From Acidovorax soli (GTDB taxonomy: Bacteria; Pseudomonadota; Gammaproteobacteria; Burkholderiales; Burkholderiaceae_C), in assembly GCF_014207955.1 (NCBI RefSeq), contig NZ_JACHLK010000004.1, positions 248,001 to 312,000 on the forward strand: a stretch of 64,000 nucleotides of DNA, in the 5' to 3' direction. The notes under the pieces are model-generated. The model was not told the DNA's origin. It made no database searches and worked only from the letters and a program-made list of their open reading frames with translations. Below, piece by piece: positions 61,724-64,000 of this stretch (position 1 is the first letter of the stretch; every line of letters begins with the position of its first letter). The position numbers and the translations under genes are program-made.

Positions 61724-63218
61724 GGCGCCAGGGCCGCACCAGCCTGCGCCAGCCCACCACCACGCCCGTGAGGCTGAGCACCGCGCCACCCAGGCTTAGC
61801 ACGATGAGCAGCGCATCCCACAGCGGCCGGTGCGCGAGCAGCGGGCCCCAGTCCCAGCTGTGCAGCAGCGCAAACAGCCAGCGGCTGGCGCGGCGGTGGG
61901 TGTCGCTTTTGTCGAGCACGGCGCCGGTGTGCGGGTCGATGTGCACCCAGGTGGCGTGCGCGTCGGCAAACACCACGCGCAGCACGGGCAAGGGCTTGTC
62001 GCCCCCGCCCGTCATGGTGTGGGCGGCGCGGCTGTAGTAGTGCAGGTCGTACTCGCGCAGCAGCTCGGTGCGCGCCACCGGGTCGGGCAGCAGGCGCGCG
62101 GCGGCGGCCTGCAGTTGCGCCGGGTCGAGGGCCCGGGCCTGTGCGCTGGCAGCGTCCAATACCGCGGGGGCGCCCGTGGGGCCGGCGGCCAGCACCAGCG
62201 TGTGGCCCGCATGGCGCACCCAGCGCAGTTCGCGCGTGTTGGGCGATGCCGCTGCCAGCAGGGCCTGCACGCTGGCGGCCTGCGCGGGCAGCCGCAGCGC
62301 GCCGCCATGCATGGCCTGGGTGCGCAGGGCCGGTGCGCCGCTGTCGAAAATCTTCCACGGATTCATCGACATCAGGCCGCTGAAGATCCAGGTCAGCGTC
62401 ACGGCGGCGAACAGCAGGCCGAAGACATGGTGCCAGCGCATCATCAGCCCCCGGTAGGGCGAGCGCGAGCCGCTCTTGTAGCGCTGCGTGAAGCGCCAGC
62501 GCATCACGCCCACCACCGTGCCGGTGACGGTGAGCACGATGCCCGCGATGGACAGCCAGTTCACGATGTCGGCCCACCAGGCATTGAACACATTGCCGCG
62601 AAACGGGTAGAGCCAGTGGATCCACGCGCCCACATAGTTCCAGCCGCGCTCGCTGCGCGTGGCGTCGCGCACCACCTCGCCCGTGGTGCCCGAGACATAG
62701 ACCTCGGTGCCTGCCGCATCGCCCAGCGCCAGGCGGTGCAGCGGGCGGTGTGCATCGAGCGCGCGCGAATGGGTGAAGGCGTCCTCGTCCAGCGTACCCA
62801 GGTGGCGCGGGGTGCTCTGCGATGCGCCCGCGAAGGCCTGGGCCGATGCTGTGGCCCAGGCCGCGTCCACACCGCGCAGCACCTGGCCCGTGGTGGCGTC
62901 GACCACCGTGGCCGGTTTGCGCTTGGGCGCGCCCTCGGGCTGCACCAGGTAGGCCGCGCGCCCGCCGCTGGCCACGGCCAGGCGCAGCTCGGCCAGAGGG
63001 CCTGCGATGCCGGCCGCGCGCAGCGCGTCGGCCGGCTCCAGCGCAATGGCGGCCATGCGCAGCGGGGGCAGGTGCTCCAGGCGCTCGGCCGCCGTGAGCT
63101 TGGGGTAGCCCACGTACATCATCACCACGCCCGAGACGAACCACATGGCGAAGAAGGCGCACAGCACCACGCCGGCCCAGCGGTGGACCAGGTACAACCA
63201 GCGCTTGGCGTGTTGCAT
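61674..63218 (-). CDS. PepSY domain membrane protein, iron-uptake associated
   Basis: 514 residues with four membrane helices: one near the N-terminus (about 12-36), two central and one C-terminal. Between them lie PepSY-like periplasmic segments (TVVDATTGQVLRGVD, EVYVSGTTGEVVRDATRS, ATWVHIDPHTGAVLDKSD). The conserved HRWAG, WHHVFGLLFA and LLHSWDWG histidines fit the PiuB/FsqB-type ferric-siderophore reductase family. It sits 15 nt downstream of a TonB receptor gene, which supports iron-siderophore handling. Confidence 0.85.
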   Translation of the reverse strand: MQHAKRWLYLVHRWAGVVLCAFFAMWFVSGVVMMYVGYPKLTAAERLEHLPPLRMAAIALEPADALRAAGIAGPLAELRLAVASGGRAAYLVQPEGAPKRKPATVVDATTGQVLRGVDAAWATASAQAFAGASQSTPRHLGTLDEDAFTHSRALDAHRPLHRLALGDAAGTEVYVSGTTGEVVRDATRSERGWNYVGAWIHWLYPFRGNVFNAWWADIVNWLSIAGIVLTVTGTVVGVMRWRFTQRYKSGSRSPYRGLMMRWHHVFGLLFAAVTLTWIFSGLMSMNPWKIFDSGAPALRTQAMHGGALRLPAQAASVQALLAAASPNTRELRWVRHAGHTLVLAAGPTGAPAVLDAASAQARALDPAQLQAAAARLLPDPVARTELLREYDLHYYSRAAHTMTGGGDKPLPVLRVVFADAHATWVHIDPHTGAVLDKSDTHRRASRWLFALLHSWDWGPLLAHRPLWDALLIVLSLGGAVLSLTGVVVGWRRLVRPWRLNPAGAAPARPGRTPG

Positions 63219-63233
63219 GCTGCGGGCCCTCCG

Positions 63234-64000
63234 TCAGAACGCGGTGTGCAGCGTCAGGTCGGCCGTGCGGGGTGCACCCAGGTAGACCTGGTCGCGCACC
63301 TCGGCCGCGTAGGTGCGGTCGGTGGCGTTGCGGATGCGCGCCGTGAGCGTGGTGGCGGAGCCGAGCTTCCAGCCCAGGCCCAGGTCGAGCAGCGTGTACG
63401 AGGGCCAGTACTTGGTGTTGGCCGCATTGCCATAGACCTTGCCCACATGGCGCAGCCCGGCGCTGGCCGTCAGCGTGGGCGTGAGGGCATACGACACCCA
63501 GAGGTTGGCCACGGCCTGCGGCACCAGGGCCGGCACCTTGCCCGCCATGGACACGCCACCCTGCACGAAGTTCTCATACCGTGCGCGTGTGAGCGCCAGG
63601 TTGCCCTGCAGCTGCCATTGCGCGCTGGGGCGCAGGCCGGCCGACAGCTCGATGCCGCGCGAGGATTGCTCGCCCACCAGCAGCGTGAGGTTGGGGTTGG
63701 CCGGGTCCTGCGAGGCGATGTTCTGGCGCCGTATCTCGTACACCGCCACCGTGGCGCTGCCCTTGCCGTCCCAGAAGTCGAACTTGCTGCCCACTTCGAC
63801 CTGGCGGCCCGTGGTGAGCTCGCTGTTGTTGCGCACATCGGCGAACGAGGCCGATGCCAGCGATCCCGAAGGCGGGTCGGCCGCGTTCGAGGCCTGGGCG
63901 TACAGGCTGGCGCCGGGTGCGATGTCCCACACCAGGCCCAGGCGGCCCGTGGTAGGGTGGTAGTCGCGGCTGAAGCTGGCGGGCGCGGCCGCCGTCACGG
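63234..64000 (-). CDS. TonB-dependent siderophore receptor, C-terminal part
   Basis: 255 residues visible, the rest off the right edge. Beta-barrel repeats (GSKFDFWDGKGSATVAVYEIRR, SRGIELSAGLRPS, LTASAGLRHVGKVYGNAANT, YTLLDLGLGWKLG) end in the C-terminal Phe required for outer-membrane insertion (TLHTAF). The segment SRGIELSA and the late RNATDRTYAAEV (usually NLFDKxY) are typical siderophore-receptor blocks. Co-directional with the PepSY gene. Confidence 0.9.
   Translation of the reverse strand, partial: VTAAAPASFSRDYHPTTGRLGLVWDIAPGASLYAQASNAADPPSGSLASASFADVRNNSELTTGRQVEVGSKFDFWDGKGSATVAVYEIRRQNIASQDPANPNLTLLVGEQSSRGIELSAGLRPSAQWQLQGNLALTRARYENFVQGGVSMAGKVPALVPQAVANLWVSYALTPTLTASAGLRHVGKVYGNAANTKYWPSYTLLDLGLGWKLGSATTLTARIRNATDRTYAAEVRDQVYLGAPRTADLTLHTAF

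Overview
The window is high-GC DNA from the main chromosome of a betaproteobacterium. Gene content and gene order point to order Burkholderiales, family Comamonadaceae, most like Acidovorax. The indicators are miaB-qseE-qseG-qseF, dusB-fis-purH, rubredoxin/thiD/hemL, pilGHIJ-chpA, algH-ruvX-pyrR-pyrB-pyrC-like, and TAAAAT-type -10 boxes. The species assignment is inference. Genes are tightly packed, with many 1-4 nt stop/start overlaps, and no stretch longer than 300 bases lacks a gene. I found no insertion sequence, prophage, CRISPR array or rRNA.

Layout. 1-4.4 kb: a truncated C13 (caspase-like) lipoprotein, then opgG-opgH for osmoregulated periplasmic glucan, both on the minus strand. 4.5-9.5 kb: a minus-strand miaB-qseE(glrK)-qseG-qseF(glrR) operon encoding an envelope-sensing two-component system whose regulator is a sigma54 enhancer-binding protein. 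9.5-15 kb: a small secreted protein, tRNA-Met(CAT), an enoyl-CoA hydratase, an M61 peptidase, DsbC and a UbiH-like hydroxylase. 15-24 kb (mostly plus): MOSC protein, ychF, rarD, a diguanylate cyclase, yqaA (minus), a degenerate M15 lipoprotein, dusB-fis and purH. 24-28.5 kb: divergent pobA/pobR, hemL and a divergent ThiD-type kinase. 28.5-40 kb: rubredoxin, then the type IV pilus chemosensory operon pilG-pilH-pilI-pilJ-chpA and a PilU-like ATPase. 40-46.4 kb: photolyase (minus), then algH-ruvX-pyrR-pyrB-pyrX and a PlsC acyltransferase. 46.4-52.3 kb is the most accessory-looking part: a proline-rich secreted protein, an OmpA-ankyrin fusion, small hypothetical proteins, a Yip1 membrane protein, DUF4166 and DCC proteins, and an orphan SiaB-like kinase. 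52.4-64 kb: an iron-type ABC ATPase/permease pair without its binding protein, a LysR/8-oxoguanine deaminase/NCS2 purine block, AraC/MFS, and a PepSY plus TonB-receptor pair cut by the right edge.

Strongest new observations. (1) The gap between qseF and opgG holds a near-consensus sigma54 promoter in front of opgG. About 130 bp further upstream is a perfect TGTC-N10-GACA inverted repeat, which is the site known for GlrR in enterobacteria. This predicts that the neighbouring QseE/QseF system controls glucan synthesis. (2) Two ~105-110 bp elements (50418-50522 and, inverted, 55267-55376) share a conserved core while their flanking arms and inner stems differ but stay complementary. This is covariation within a repeated, structured element. 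(3) Further items are REP-like hairpins after purH and pyrB, a PobR operator laid out as a palindrome plus a direct repeat, a divergent promoter that may give a leaderless mRNA, a duplicated start site in front of the DCC gene, and catalytically degenerate M15 and PyrC-like proteins.

Functions are assigned from recognisable motifs and family knowledge. No database search was run.
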